A stretch of DNA of 64,000 nt from Serratia silvae (GTDB taxonomy: Bacteria > Pseudomonadota > Gammaproteobacteria > Enterobacterales > Enterobacteriaceae). Positions 41,555 through 50,462 of the stretch are shown piece after piece (the first letter of the stretch is position 1; each line of letters begins with the position of its first letter). The stretch covers positions 62,001 through 126,000 of the forward strand of contig NZ_JAGQDC010000012.1 of assembly GCF_023282985.1 (NCBI RefSeq), given 5' to 3'. Below the pieces are notes generated by a model that worked only from the letters and a program-made list of their open reading frames with translations, made no database searches and was not told the origin of the DNA. Made by a program: the position numbers and the translations under genes.

Positions 41555-41989
41555 ATGGCTTACAAACACATACTGATTGCGGTTGACCTATCACCGGAAA
41601 GCAAAATCCTGGTCGAGAAAGCAGTTTCAATGGCGCGGCCGTACAATGCCAAAGTCTCTCTGATCCACGTTGATGTAAACTATTCCGATCTGTATACCGG
41701 CTTGATCGACGTCAATCTTGGCGATATGCAAAAACGTATTTCTGAAGAAACCCACCATGCGTTAACCGAGCTGTCGCAAAATGCGGGCTATCCAATAACC
41801 GAAACCCTGAGCGGTAGCGGCGATCTGGCGCAGGTGCTGGTTGATGCGATTAAAAAATACGATATGGACCTGGTACTGTGTGGACACCACCAGGATTTCT
41901 GGAGCAAATTGATGTCATCTGCGCGCCAATTAATCAATACAGTACACATCGATATGCTGATTGTGCCGCTGCGCGACGAAGAAAAGTAA
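41555..41989 (+). CDS. uspA: Universal stress protein A (UspA)
   Basis: UspA is a cytoplasmic 144-residue alpha/beta protein, the same length as in E. coli, induced by growth arrest and many stresses. It begins [16 protein letters not shown] and ends [11 protein letters not shown]; it belongs to the UspA class that does not carry the ATP-binding G-2x-G-9x-G motif. AAGGAG precedes the ATG. It ends at a strong terminator. Confidence 0.97.
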   Translation: MAYKHILIAVDLSPESKILVEKAVSMARPYNAKVSLIHVDVNYSDLYTGLIDVNLGDMQKRISEETHHALTELSQNAGYPITETLSGSGDLAQVLVDAIKKYDMDLVLCGHHQDFWSKLMSSARQLINTVHIDMLIVPLRDEEK

Positions 41990-42011
41990 GTATTCGCTAA
42001 CCTGTTTGACC

Positions 42012-42037
42012 AACGCCCGCCCTGCGCGGGCGTTTTT
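42012..42037 (+). terminator. Rho-independent terminator after uspA
   Basis: A 9-bp stem AACGCCCGC / GCGGGCGTT with a 5-base loop is followed by a T-run (42033-42037). Confidence 0.88.
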
Positions 42038-42171
42038 CATGGTTTCCTGTTATTTATTGCTTGTTAATCAGCCACCCCACAGTGATATAGTCGAGGTAGA
42101 CACAACATCCACCCCAACTGTGAGACACATCATAAAAACAGGGGAACCAATATGCTAAACAGGAGCTATCC

Positions 42172-43515
42172 ATGGAACAGGCTGTATCGCTAGAATCCTT
42201 TCTAAAATCCTTACAACGTCATAACTCGCATCAACCAGAATATCTGCAGGCAGTGCGTGAAGTCTTTACCTCTCTGTGGCCATTCATCGAACGTAACCCC
42301 CATTATCGTGACCACGCCCTGTTAGAGCGCCTGGTAGAGCCTGAGCGTATCATTCAGTTTCGCGTCAGTTGGGTCGACGATCAGGGCAAAGTTCAGGTAA
42401 ACCGCGCCTACCGTATCCAGTTCAACTCCGCCATTGGGCCGTATAAAGGGGGGATGCGTTTCCACCCTTCGGTTAACACCTCCATTCTGAAGTTCCTCGG
42501 TTTTGAACAGACCTTCAAGAATGCCCTGACCACGCTGCCTATGGGCGGCGGCAAGGGTGGCTCAGACTTTGATCCCAAAGGCAAAAGCCAGGGCGAAGTC
42601 ATGCGCTTCTGCCAATCGCTGATGACTGAGCTTTATCGTCATCTGGGCCCAGATACTGACGTGCCAGCCGGGGATATCGGCGTAGGTGGCCGCGAAGTGG
42701 GCTTTATGGCCGGCATGATGAAAAAACTGTCCAACAACACCAGCTGCGTATTTACCGGCAAAGGCCTGTCGTTCGGCGGCAGTCTGATCCGCCCGGAAGC
42801 CACCGGTTACGGCCTGGTCTACTTCACCGATTCAATGCTGCAGCGCCATGGCCTGGGCTTTGAAGGGATGCGCGTCGCGGTTTCTGGCTCCGGTAACGTG
42901 GCGCAATACACCATTGAGAAAGCGTTGGAGCTGGATGCGCGGGTGATCACCGTTTCCGATTCCGGCGGTACCGTGGTGGATGAAGCAGGCTTCACCACTG
43001 AAAAACTGGCGCATCTGGCAGAAATCAAAAACCAGCGCTATGGCCGGGTTGCCGATTACGCCCGCGAACGTGGCCTGACCTATCTGGCCGGTGAAAGCCC
43101 GTGGAACGTGCCGGTAGATATCGCCTTACCTTGTGCCACCCAAAACGAACTGGATCTGGATGCCGCACAGGTGCTGATCCGCAACGGGGTCAAGGCCGTG
43201 GCTGAAGGCGCTAATATGCCAACCACCATCCAGGCTACCGATGCCTTCCTGGAAGCGGGCGTGCTGTTCGCACCGGGCAAAGCCGCCAACGCCGGTGGTG
43301 TTGCCACTTCCGGGCTGGAGATGGCGCAAAATGCCGCACGCCTTAATTGGCGGGCAGAGAAAGTCGATATCCGTTTACGTCACATCATGGCGGATATCCA
43401 TCAGTCCTGCGTTGAGTACGGTGGCGAAGGCAAGCAAACGCATTACGTTCACGGCGCCAACATTGCCGGGTTCGTTAAGATTGCCGATGCGATGCTGGCT
43501 CAGGGCGTGCTCTAA
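42172..43515 (+). CDS. gdhA: NADP-specific glutamate dehydrogenase GdhA
   Basis: GdhA aminates 2-oxoglutarate with ammonia and NADPH. The 447-residue protein equals E. coli GdhA in length. Substrate-site stretches GPYKGGMRFHPSVN and LPMGGGKGGSDFDPKGKS carry the catalytic lysines; the Rossmann motif is VAVSGSGNVAQY, and EGANMPTT follows. AGGAG precedes ATG 42172. In E. coli gdhA lies elsewhere in the chromosome, so the placement after uspA is a difference in gene order. Confidence 0.97.
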   Translation: MEQAVSLESFLKSLQRHNSHQPEYLQAVREVFTSLWPFIERNPHYRDHALLERLVEPERIIQFRVSWVDDQGKVQVNRAYRIQFNSAIGPYKGGMRFHPSVNTSILKFLGFEQTFKNALTTLPMGGGKGGSDFDPKGKSQGEVMRFCQSLMTELYRHLGPDTDVPAGDIGVGGREVGFMAGMMKKLSNNTSCVFTGKGLSFGGSLIRPEATGYGLVYFTDSMLQRHGLGFEGMRVAVSGSGNVAQYTIEKALELDARVITVSDSGGTVVDEAGFTTEKLAHLAEIKNQRYGRVADYARERGLTYLAGESPWNVPVDIALPCATQNELDLDAAQVLIRNGVKAVAEGANMPTTIQATDAFLEAGVLFAPGKAANAGGVATSGLEMAQNAARLNWRAEKVDIRLRHIMADIHQSCVEYGGEGKQTHYVHGANIAGFVKIADAMLAQGVL

Positions 43516-43531
43516 CCTTACCCTGAATGAA

Positions 43532-43561
43532 AAATGCCGGCAGATTCGCCGGCATTTTTTT
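43532..43561 (+). terminator. Rho-independent terminator after gdhA
   Basis: A 10-bp stem AAATGCCGGC / GCCGGCATTT with a 6-base loop and a following T-run. It lies between the convergent gdhA and the 5'-nucleotidase gene. Confidence 0.88.
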
Positions 43562-43584
43562 ATCTGGTTAACAGTGAATTAGCC

Positions 43585-45480
43585 TCAGTTAATGGCTTCA
43601 ATAATCACCAGCCGATCGTTCAGCCGCTGTTTGATGACCGGATCAGTTGCCGCTTGCGCCTGCTGTTGCAGTGCCGCAACCTGTTGCTTCATCATTTGCG
43701 GATCGCTAAACAGTAATGCTTTGACGTTGATGGAGGCCACGTTGGTATAGCGCCCATCATCGGTGGTCGGCACGCTGATTTTGCCGTCATTGAGCAGCTT
43801 GTCCACAATCTTGCGCTCACGTTCGTATCCTTCCAACCCCACCAGCTTCCAGCGGTGCATCGCCTTGCCCTGATACTCGCCCTTCTTCACCTCGGTCAGA
43901 TAGCGAATGGTGAGATTACGGATAGTCCCCGCTTCTTCACCAAATTCCGCCTTGGTATCTGACAGCACCGGGAACTGCATACCTTCCAGTACACCGCCTT
44001 TCTGCGTCAGGTGACCCATGCGATAACTGTTCATCCCCAACTGGATCGGCGTGCTGTCGGTCACCGGAGTGCCGTCGTTCAATTTCAACTCGGTGATGCG
44101 TTGCCCTACGGGTTGGCGCAGATCGATGGTATAGGTCACGCCATCGAAGAAGTCATTGGTGGAGTACTTGGACGCACGGCGCTGTGGGTTGAAGCTGTAG
44201 GTAACATCGCCATCATGCTGCTGGTTAAAGTAGTCCGCTGACCACTCCATGTACTTTTTCAGCTCTTTACCCGTCAGTTGGTAGACAGTGATTTCACCAC
44301 CAGCATACTGATAGTTGAAGGCGATATCCTTGGCGGTGATGGTGCCCACGTTCAGCTTCGGCCTGTCGTTATCAATCTGCAACGCTATCACCTGCGCCTT
44401 AGGTGCGAAGTGACGGGCCGCTTCCTGATACAGAGCACTGATGCCGGTATCCTGAATATGCACCTGTGGAATACCTTTCACCGCGTCCGGTGGCACCAGA
44501 TCCTGGCCGGTCAGTTGAGCAATCGGCCGGTTGGCGTTGGCCCGCAGGATGGTATGGAATGGCTGGTAGATCTCTTCGAGCTTTTTATCAGAGGTGACGC
44601 CTTTGATCGGGTAGGTGTAGCTGTCTTTATTGATCAGCACGTATTTGCCGTTTTGCTGCTCAAATTGTAGATCGATACGCGACAGCGCACGGCCATATTT
44701 GTCCGGCTCGGTGACGATCACGCCGTTGATCACCTCTTTATCCACCTTAACGTGCATATGGCCAGCAACGATCGCTGCCAGTTCTGGGTTGGCCCGCGCG
44801 ATGTCGCCCACCCCGGTGCCCGGCCGCTGGTTCTCATTATCGATCCCCATATGGGCCACCAGCACGATGGCGTCCACCTGGCCGTGGATCTGCTGGATCA
44901 CCTTTTTCACCGCCTGCACCGGATCGGTAAACGTTAGGCCGTCGATACGGTCGGTGCCCTTGGCAAACTCGGCGGTCATCGGCGTATCCATACCGATAAT
45001 GCCAATCTTCACCCCCTGGCGCTCTACGATCTTATAGGCGGGCAGGTAAGGCTTGCCGCTGTCCCAGAAGATATTGCCCGCCAACGCGGTGCCTTTGAAC
45101 TGGCTGAGTGGGGTTGCCAGCACCTTTAGGCCAAAATCGAACTCGTGGTTACCCATCACCCACACGTCGTAGTCCAGCGCGTTAAAGCCGAGGATCATCG
45201 GGCTGGTTTTGTCATTCTTGAAGGTTTCAACAAAGTTGCCCTGAATAGTGTCCCCGGCGTCTACCAGGATCACGTTCGGCTGTTGGGCACGGACTTTATG
45301 CACCTGGGTGGCAATCTGGCTCAGGCTGCCCGCCAGGTTCTCGGTGTCGGTGGAATAATCCCAAGGCACGAAGGTGCCATGCAGATCTGAGGTGCCTAGA
45401 ATGGTGATATTTACCGGTTCAGCGGCCATGGCAGAGGTACTCAAGCAAAGCAGTAGGGAAAGCAGCGTCTTTTTCATCAT
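43585..45480 (-). CDS. Periplasmic bifunctional metallophosphatase/5'-nucleotidase
   Basis: A 631-residue secreted enzyme: signal peptide of about 20 residues (ending TSAMA-AEP), an N-terminal metallophosphoesterase domain, and a C-terminal 5'-nucleotidase domain (about 330-530) with NDFFDGVTYTIDL and NSYRMG. The di-metal motifs of the first domain are SDLHG, DAGDTIQGN, GNHEFDFG, HMG and GHMH. It would hydrolyse nucleotides or related phosphate esters in the periplasm. It is longer than UshA (about 550) and differs from CpdB, so no symbol is given. A C-terminal helical tail (PQMMKQQVAALQQQAQAA) is extra. It occupies the position of dtpB in E. coli. Confidence 0.85.
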   Translation of the reverse strand: MMKKTLLSLLLCLSTSAMAAEPVNITILGTSDLHGTFVPWDYSTDTENLAGSLSQIATQVHKVRAQQPNVILVDAGDTIQGNFVETFKNDKTSPMILGFNALDYDVWVMGNHEFDFGLKVLATPLSQFKGTALAGNIFWDSGKPYLPAYKIVERQGVKIGIIGMDTPMTAEFAKGTDRIDGLTFTDPVQAVKKVIQQIHGQVDAIVLVAHMGIDNENQRPGTGVGDIARANPELAAIVAGHMHVKVDKEVINGVIVTEPDKYGRALSRIDLQFEQQNGKYVLINKDSYTYPIKGVTSDKKLEEIYQPFHTILRANANRPIAQLTGQDLVPPDAVKGIPQVHIQDTGISALYQEAARHFAPKAQVIALQIDNDRPKLNVGTITAKDIAFNYQYAGGEITVYQLTGKELKKYMEWSADYFNQQHDGDVTYSFNPQRRASKYSTNDFFDGVTYTIDLRQPVGQRITELKLNDGTPVTDSTPIQLGMNSYRMGHLTQKGGVLEGMQFPVLSDTKAEFGEEAGTIRNLTIRYLTEVKKGEYQGKAMHRWKLVGLEGYERERKIVDKLLNDGKISVPTTDDGRYTNVASINVKALLFSDPQMMKQQVAALQQQAQAATDPVIKQRLNDRLVIIEAIN

Positions 45481-45608
45481 GAAATTTCATTATAGTTGAT
45501 TGTAATTAAACAGGATTATGCGACGCACATCTCAGCGTTACCAGTGACATTGCAGAATGAACATGGGAAATGTGAGGGGGCTCAATGAATGCCCCCCTAA
45601 AGCTTATC

Positions 45609-46355
45609 TTACAGCGGCATATAAATATCGAAACGGTGATTCTTGGTGGTCGTGGCAGCATGGGCAGGAACATCGGCCAGCGGCGGAGCATAATCCGGTC
45701 GTTTCACCACGACCCTTTTGGTAGCCAGCCTGCGGGCTGGCTCCAGCAAGCCGTCGGCATCATCATCACTGCCCACCAGCGACTGAAATACCCGCATCTC
45801 TTTTTTCACCAACGCACTCTTCTGCTTATGCGGATACATTGGGTCGAGATACACCACTTCCGGACGTGGATCGAGATCGCTCAGCGCCGTCAGGCTGGAA
45901 GCATGAAGCAACGTCATGCGTTCACGTAGCCAAGGGCCGATCTCCGTGTCCTGATAGCCCCGTTGCAAACCGTCTTCCAGCAACGCAGCGACGACAGGAT
46001 CACGCTCCAACATGCGAACCTGGCAACCCAGCGATGCCAAAACAAACGCATCACGCCCTAACCCGGCAGTGGCATCCACCACGCTAGGCACATAGCTGCC
46101 TTTGATGCCTACCGCTTTGGCCACCGCTTCGCCACGGCCACCGCCGAAACGCCTGCGGTGCGCCATCGGGCCAGAGATAAAATCGACGTAGATAGCGCCA
46201 AGCTTTGGCTCGTCGCGCTTACGCAGCTCCAACCGTTCTGGCGTCAGCACCAGCGCCATCGTCGCATCTTCGTCGCTGGTTAGTTGCCAACGATCGGCCA
46301 AAATAGACAAGGCGCCGGGATCGGCGCCTGCTTCACACAATAAAAACACGCTCAC
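45609..46355 (-). CDS. rsmJ: 16S rRNA (guanine1516-N2)-methyltransferase RsmJ
   Basis: RsmJ (YhiQ) methylates G1516 of 16S rRNA using S-adenosylmethionine. The 248-residue protein (E. coli 250) has motif [15 protein letters not shown] and the catalytic motif [11 protein letters not shown]. It starts 8 bases after the prlC stop on the same strand, the conserved prlC-rsmJ pair. Confidence 0.95.
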   Translation of the reverse strand: MSVFLLCEAGADPGALSILADRWQLTSDEDATMALVLTPERLELRKRDEPKLGAIYVDFISGPMAHRRRFGGGRGEAVAKAVGIKGSYVPSVVDATAGLGRDAFVLASLGCQVRMLERDPVVAALLEDGLQRGYQDTEIGPWLRERMTLLHASSLTALSDLDPRPEVVYLDPMYPHKQKSALVKKEMRVFQSLVGSDDDADGLLEPARRLATKRVVVKRPDYAPPLADVPAHAATTTKNHRFDIYMPL

Positions 46356-46363
46356 TTGGCGGG

Positions 46364-48406
46364 TTACCCTTTAATACCGTAATGGCGCAGCATAGCATCC
46401 AGCTTCGGTTCACGGCCACGGAAGCGTTTGAACAATTCCATCGGCTCTTCGGAACCCCCGCGTGACAGGATGTTATCGAGGAAGGATTGACCGGTTTCAG
46501 CGTTAAAAATCCCTTCATCTTCAAAGCGTGAGTAAGCATCTGCCGACAACACTTCCGCCCACAGGTAGCTGTAATAACCCGCCGCATAGCCGCCGGCAAA
46601 GATGTGGCTGAATGCGTGTGGGAAACGGCCCCAGCTTGGTGAAGGGATCACCGCCACCATTTTCTTCACCTCAAACAGGGTCGGCAGGATCTGCGCCCCT
46701 TTTTCCGGGCTGTATTCGGCGTGCATACGGAAATCGAACAGGCCAAACTCCAGCTGACGCAGGATAAACAGCGCCGCCTGATAGTTTTTCGCTTCCAGCA
46801 TTTTGTCCAGCAGGGCTTTCGGCAGTGGTTCGCCAGTCTGGAAGTGACCAGAGATAAACGCCAATGCCTCCGGCTCCCAGCACCAGTTTTCCATAAACTG
46901 GCTTGGCAGTTCCACCGCATCCCAAGGCACACCGTTGATACCAGAAACCCCGGCGGTATCGATCTGCGTCAACATGTGGTGCAGGCCGTGGCCAAACTCA
47001 TGGAACAGCGTAGTGACTTCGTTATGGGTAAACAGCGCCGGCTGATCACCCAGTGGGCGGTTAAAGTTACAGGTCAGATAGGCGACCGGCTTTTGCAATT
47101 CGCCATTCGCTTTGCGCAGGCTGCCGACACAATCATCCATCCATGCACCACCGCGCTTGTTCTCGCGAGCATACAAGTCCAGATAGAAGCTGCCGCGCAG
47201 TTCACCTTTGGCATCGAACAGATCGAAGAAACGTACCTCTGGATGCCAGGTATCGACACCCTGACGCTCTTTGGCGGTGATGCCGTAAATACGGTTAACC
47301 ACTTCAAACAGCCCTTCCTGCACGCGCTGTTCCGGGAAGTATGGGCGCAGTTGCTCATCACTAATGGAGAACAGATGTTGCTTCTGTTTTTCTCCGTAAT
47401 AACTGATATCCCAAGCCTCTAGCTCATCCACACCATAGTGCTGCTTGGCAAAGGCTCGTAGCTGTGCCAATTCCTGTTCTGCCTGAGGGCGAGCGCGCTT
47501 GGCCAGATCGCTCAGGAAACCGAGCACCTGCTCCGGGCTTTCTGCCATCTTGGTCGCCAGCGATTTGTCCGCATAGCTGGCAAAACCCAGCAACTGTGCC
47601 AGTTCATGGCGCAGAGCCAGCGTTTCCGCCATCACTTCGCTGTTATCCCACTTACCGGCATTTGGCCCCTGATCGGAGGCACGGGTGGTGAAGGCACGAT
47701 ACATCTCTTCACGCAGCGCCTGGTTATCGGCATAGGTCATCACCGGCAAATAGCTCGGCATGTCCAGCGTCAGCAACCAGCCTTCCTGCTCTTTGGCCTG
47801 TGCCATCGCCTGGGCTTGGGCCAGTGCACTTTCCGGCAGACCACTCAGCTCATTCACATCGGTAATCAACTTGCTCCAACCCATGGTGGCATCGAGCACA
47901 TTGTTGCTGTAGGTCGAACCCAGTTCGGACAGACGCGCCACGATCTCGCCGTAACGCTTTTGTTTTTCCTTTGGCAGGCCAATGCCCGACAGCTCAAAAT
48001 CACGCAGCGCGTTTTCTACCGATTTGCGCTGTGGCGCGGTCAGTTTGGCAAAGCCTTCACCCTCTTTCAGATTACGATAGGCCTGGTACAGCCCTTCATG
48101 CTGGCCCACCCAAGTACCGTATTCAGAAAGCAGCGGCAGCGCCTGTTCGTAAGCTTCGCGCAGTTCCGGGCTGTTTTTTACCGAGTTTAAGTGACCAACA
48201 GGTGACCAGATGCGTGACAGGCGATCGTCAGATTCGGCCAGCGGCTGACACAGATTTTCCCAAGTAAACGGCCCCGGCTGTGCCACGACGCGCTCAACCG
48301 CAGCACGGCAGTCAGCCAGTGCGGATGTCACCGCAGGAACGATATCTTCAGGGCGAATGGCAGAAAACGGCGGTAAGGCAAACGGTGTCAGCAACGCATT
48401 GGTCAT
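46364..48406 (-). CDS. prlC: Oligopeptidase A (PrlC/OpdA)
   Basis: PrlC is a cytoplasmic zinc metallopeptidase of the M3 family that degrades short peptides, including cleaved signal peptides. The zinc-binding motif [11 protein letters not shown] is near residue 470 and the third ligand region follows in the [17 protein letters not shown] stretch. The frame opens at 48541, but ATG 48406 gives [14 protein letters not shown] and 680 residues, the E. coli start and length. No strong Shine-Dalgarno is seen at that start. Confidence 0.95.
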   Translation of the reverse strand: MTNALLTPFALPPFSAIRPEDIVPAVTSALADCRAAVERVVAQPGPFTWENLCQPLAESDDRLSRIWSPVGHLNSVKNSPELREAYEQALPLLSEYGTWVGQHEGLYQAYRNLKEGEGFAKLTAPQRKSVENALRDFELSGIGLPKEKQKRYGEIVARLSELGSTYSNNVLDATMGWSKLITDVNELSGLPESALAQAQAMAQAKEQEGWLLTLDMPSYLPVMTYADNQALREEMYRAFTTRASDQGPNAGKWDNSEVMAETLALRHELAQLLGFASYADKSLATKMAESPEQVLGFLSDLAKRARPQAEQELAQLRAFAKQHYGVDELEAWDISYYGEKQKQHLFSISDEQLRPYFPEQRVQEGLFEVVNRIYGITAKERQGVDTWHPEVRFFDLFDAKGELRGSFYLDLYARENKRGGAWMDDCVGSLRKANGELQKPVAYLTCNFNRPLGDQPALFTHNEVTTLFHEFGHGLHHMLTQIDTAGVSGINGVPWDAVELPSQFMENWCWEPEALAFISGHFQTGEPLPKALLDKMLEAKNYQAALFILRQLEFGLFDFRMHAEYSPEKGAQILPTLFEVKKMVAVIPSPSWGRFPHAFSHIFAGGYAAGYYSYLWAEVLSADAYSRFEDEGIFNAETGQSFLDNILSRGGSEEPMELFKRFRGREPKLDAMLRHYGIKG

Positions 48407-48849
48407 AGAGGAAGTCCTGATTAGGGTGGTGGACCCGATGCGCACATCAGGCCAGACAAAGATAAGCTTCTCTCTAACATGGTGCCAACCGGCGGGAAAA
48501 TCAATGGTCATGCGTGTGATTGAATCTGTTTCTTCACTCACGCGGCTCGTTTAGTGAGAAAGATAGGCCACGATTGCATGTAAGTAGATTAAGTAGGAAG
48601 GTGACAAACATATCTCTCCGCTAAGTATATATAAAATGCTCTCACTTTCGTTAATATCCGTGTCGAAATACGCTCATATACATACAACGCACTTGATAAA
48701 TCATTTTCATTTATTGATAAAGCTTATATTTCGATTTAAAAAAGTAAGCCTGCGCGCTAAAAACCATGTTAATTGAGGTTGTTTTGATACAAAATGGTTT
48801 AGGTTGATTTTCAATCGAGTTCAGTCACTTACATTACAAGGAGTTTATG
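48407..48849. other. AT-rich gap between prlC and hcp
   Basis: About 440 bases between the divergent prlC and hcp starts. The right half (from about 48560) is visibly AT-rich compared with the flanking core genes, marking the left edge of an accessory block. It should carry both promoters; I cannot name a regulator site. Confidence 0.55.
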
Positions 48850-49329
48850 ATGGCAAATAATATTTACGTGGCGATTAACGGAAAACAGCAAGGGTTGATA
48901 TCGGCAGGGTGTTCTACAGCGGATTCAATCGGCAACAAACACCAATTAGGCCACGAAAACCAGATACTGGTTCTTAAGCTCGCGCATAACATCAGCCGAG
49001 GTGAAAATGTGATGCATAATCCGGTGATTTTTGTAAAGCCACAGGATAAGTCATCCCCCTTATTTTTGCTGGCTATTTCAAATAATGAGCCACTTAACCT
49101 TAAGTTTGATTTTTACCGTACAGCGCAAAATGGCGCCCAGGAGTTGTACTACACGGTAGAACTCAGAGAAGCTACCATCGTAGATATCAGCGTGAACTAT
49201 CCACACTGCTTAACGCATGCTAGCGCACAACCCGAAGAGATTATCTCTGTACGTTATAAGGATATTATTTGCCAACACCATATTGCTGGGACTTCAGGCT
49301 ACAGCGTATGGGACGACAGGGTTTATTAA
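48850..49329 (+). CDS. hcp: Hcp-family type VI secretion tube protein (orphan)
   Basis: Hcp proteins form the hexameric tube of the type VI secretion system and carry small effectors. The 159-residue product starts MANNIYVAINGKQQGLISAG. It has the family features SIGNKHQ, then a central FDFYRTAQNGAQELYYTVEL and a closing CLTHASAQPEEIISVRYKDI, which correspond to the beta-barrel Hcp fold of the enterobacterial type. Two ATGs are adjacent (48847 and 48850); AAGGAG fits the second better. No other T6SS structural gene is in the window, so it must serve a system encoded elsewhere. It faces a probable effector/immunity set. Confidence 0.85.
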   Translation: MANNIYVAINGKQQGLISAGCSTADSIGNKHQLGHENQILVLKLAHNISRGENVMHNPVIFVKPQDKSSPLFLLAISNNEPLNLKFDFYRTAQNGAQELYYTVELREATIVDISVNYPHCLTHASAQPEEIISVRYKDIICQHHIAGTSGYSVWDDRVY

Positions 49330-49338
49330 CGACTAGCT

Positions 49339-49361
49339 GGGTCTCTTTTACCAAGAGGCCC
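49339..49361. terminator. Bidirectional hairpin after hcp
   Basis: A 9-bp stem GGGTCTCTT / AAGAGGCCC (one G-T pair) with a 5-base loop lies between the convergent hcp and small membrane protein gene. It overlaps the stop codon that the unshifted frame of the latter would use (49361-49363). Confidence 0.6.
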
Positions 49362-49412
49362 TAACCTCTATAAACAACTCTGGGTCTTTTAAGTACTTGG
49401 GCCCCTCTTTTC

Positions 49413-49844
49413 TTACATTCCCTGGCATCTTTGATATAGAGCGTCTCCCCATATATACTTTTTTTTCCAACAGATACCATAACCATGTTGATCCAATGCG
49501 GTGGTAAAATGCCAATTAAATAGAGTCGCAACAATCATACCAAGCATGGTGATTCGACAAGACCATATCGTTATCATTTTAAATCTAATGAAATTCTTAT
49601 CACCAGTAAAAAAAGCATACCCTCCTATAATGATAAGCAAGACACTGACTGGCCACGCAGAGATAATATAAGTACCGAGTCTATTGAACGACACGACCGA
49701 GGGAAAACTAAAGCTAACCATGTAGTTACCTACCAGCGGGAAAACCAATAGAATACCCATAACACCGATGAACAAAACTAATAATGCACTTAGTCTTTCT
49801 TGCATTGTGGTATTTATCGTATCTTTCCTTTGTGATTTTTTCAT
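49413..49844 (-). CDS. Small membrane protein, probable immunity protein copy 1 (frameshifted C-terminus)
   Basis: A 143-residue protein with about four hydrophobic segments. It is a paralogue of the next gene upstream: both share SFNRL-T near residue 55 and FNWHFTT-LDQHGYG-CWK near the end. After CWKK (residue 128) the frame departs from the paralogue. Shifting by one base restores ETLYIKDA-ECKKRG and the frame would then end at 49361, giving 160 residues, against 159 in copy 2. The shift coincides with a run of eight T on the plus strand (49459-49466), where this copy has one extra base. The architecture recalls DUF1240-type proteins, but I am not sure of that family. Confidence 0.7.
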   Translation of the reverse strand: MKKSQRKDTINTTMQERLSALLVLFIGVMGILLVFPLVGNYMVSFSFPSVVSFNRLGTYIISAWPVSVLLIIIGGYAFFTGDKNFIRFKMITIWSCRITMLGMIVATLFNWHFTTALDQHGYGICWKKKYIWGDALYQRCQGM

Positions 49845-49982
49845 ATTTTATTATAAATCAATTAATTATTGATTACTTATCAACCACAGTTTTTTCATCA
49901 CCCACTATGACCTAAGAGACAAAAAATCTATTTTATGCCTATGATCAAGACCCTACTACCACCTGCACAATTTGCATATTTT

Positions 49983-50462
49983 TTAGTAAGCTGATCTTGG
50001 TTTTCTAAGCACCTCTGTACCTCTTTTTTTACATTCCTCGGCGTCTTTGATATACAATGTCTCTGAATACAAACTTCTTTTCCAACATGTGCCATAGCCA
50101 TGCTGATCAAGCACAGTGGTAAAATGCCAATTAAATATAAAGGCGACAACAATCAAAAAAACAGTAATCCGCAAAGAGTATATAAGTATAGACTTGAATT
50201 TAGCTAGATAATTCCTGCCGGTAATAGACAGGTGAAGAAACATAATAAAATATACGGTACTTGTTGGGGTAATTGCCAAAATAAAAGTTTCTAATCTGTT
50301 AAATGAAATAATATCAGGATAGGTAAAGCTGATGATATAGTTACTAATAATACTTGGTGCAAAAACACACCCTAAAGAAAAAATTCCGGCAGCCAGAAAA
50401 GAACTTAAACGCTCTTTTATTGAAACTGTCCCGCCAACTTTGATTACTGATTTATTTTTCAT
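49983..50462 (-). CDS. Small membrane protein, probable immunity protein copy 2 (intact)
   Basis: A 159-residue protein with about four membrane helices (SFLAAGIFSLGCVFAPSII, ISYTY-type segment, STVYFIMFLHLSI, ITVFLIVVAFIFNW) and a charged C-terminal tail with KDAEECKKRG. Its ATG overlaps the stop of the upstream 50459-51334 gene as ATGA, so the two are translationally coupled. A membrane protein coupled to a membrane-active candidate toxin next to hcp suggests immunity; this is inferred from context, not from a known family function. Confidence 0.75.
   Translation of the reverse strand: MKNKSVIKVGGTVSIKERLSSFLAAGIFSLGCVFAPSIISNYIISFTYPDIISFNRLETFILAITPTSTVYFIMFLHLSITGRNYLAKFKSILIYSLRITVFLIVVAFIFNWHFTTVLDQHGYGTCWKRSLYSETLYIKDAEECKKRGTEVLRKPRSAY

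Noticed and set aside
43585-45480. Calling the nucleotidase ushA
   Set aside because: It is about 80 residues longer than UshA and has a different C-terminal tail and gene neighbourhood.
48847-49329. Part of a full T6SS cluster
   Set aside because: No tss sheath, baseplate, VgrG or PAAR gene is present anywhere in the window; the hcp gene is an orphan here.
49928-50152. 74-codon frame on minus inside the immunity-like block
   Set aside because: It overlaps the intact copy 2 gene in another frame; the paralogue comparison supports the longer frame.
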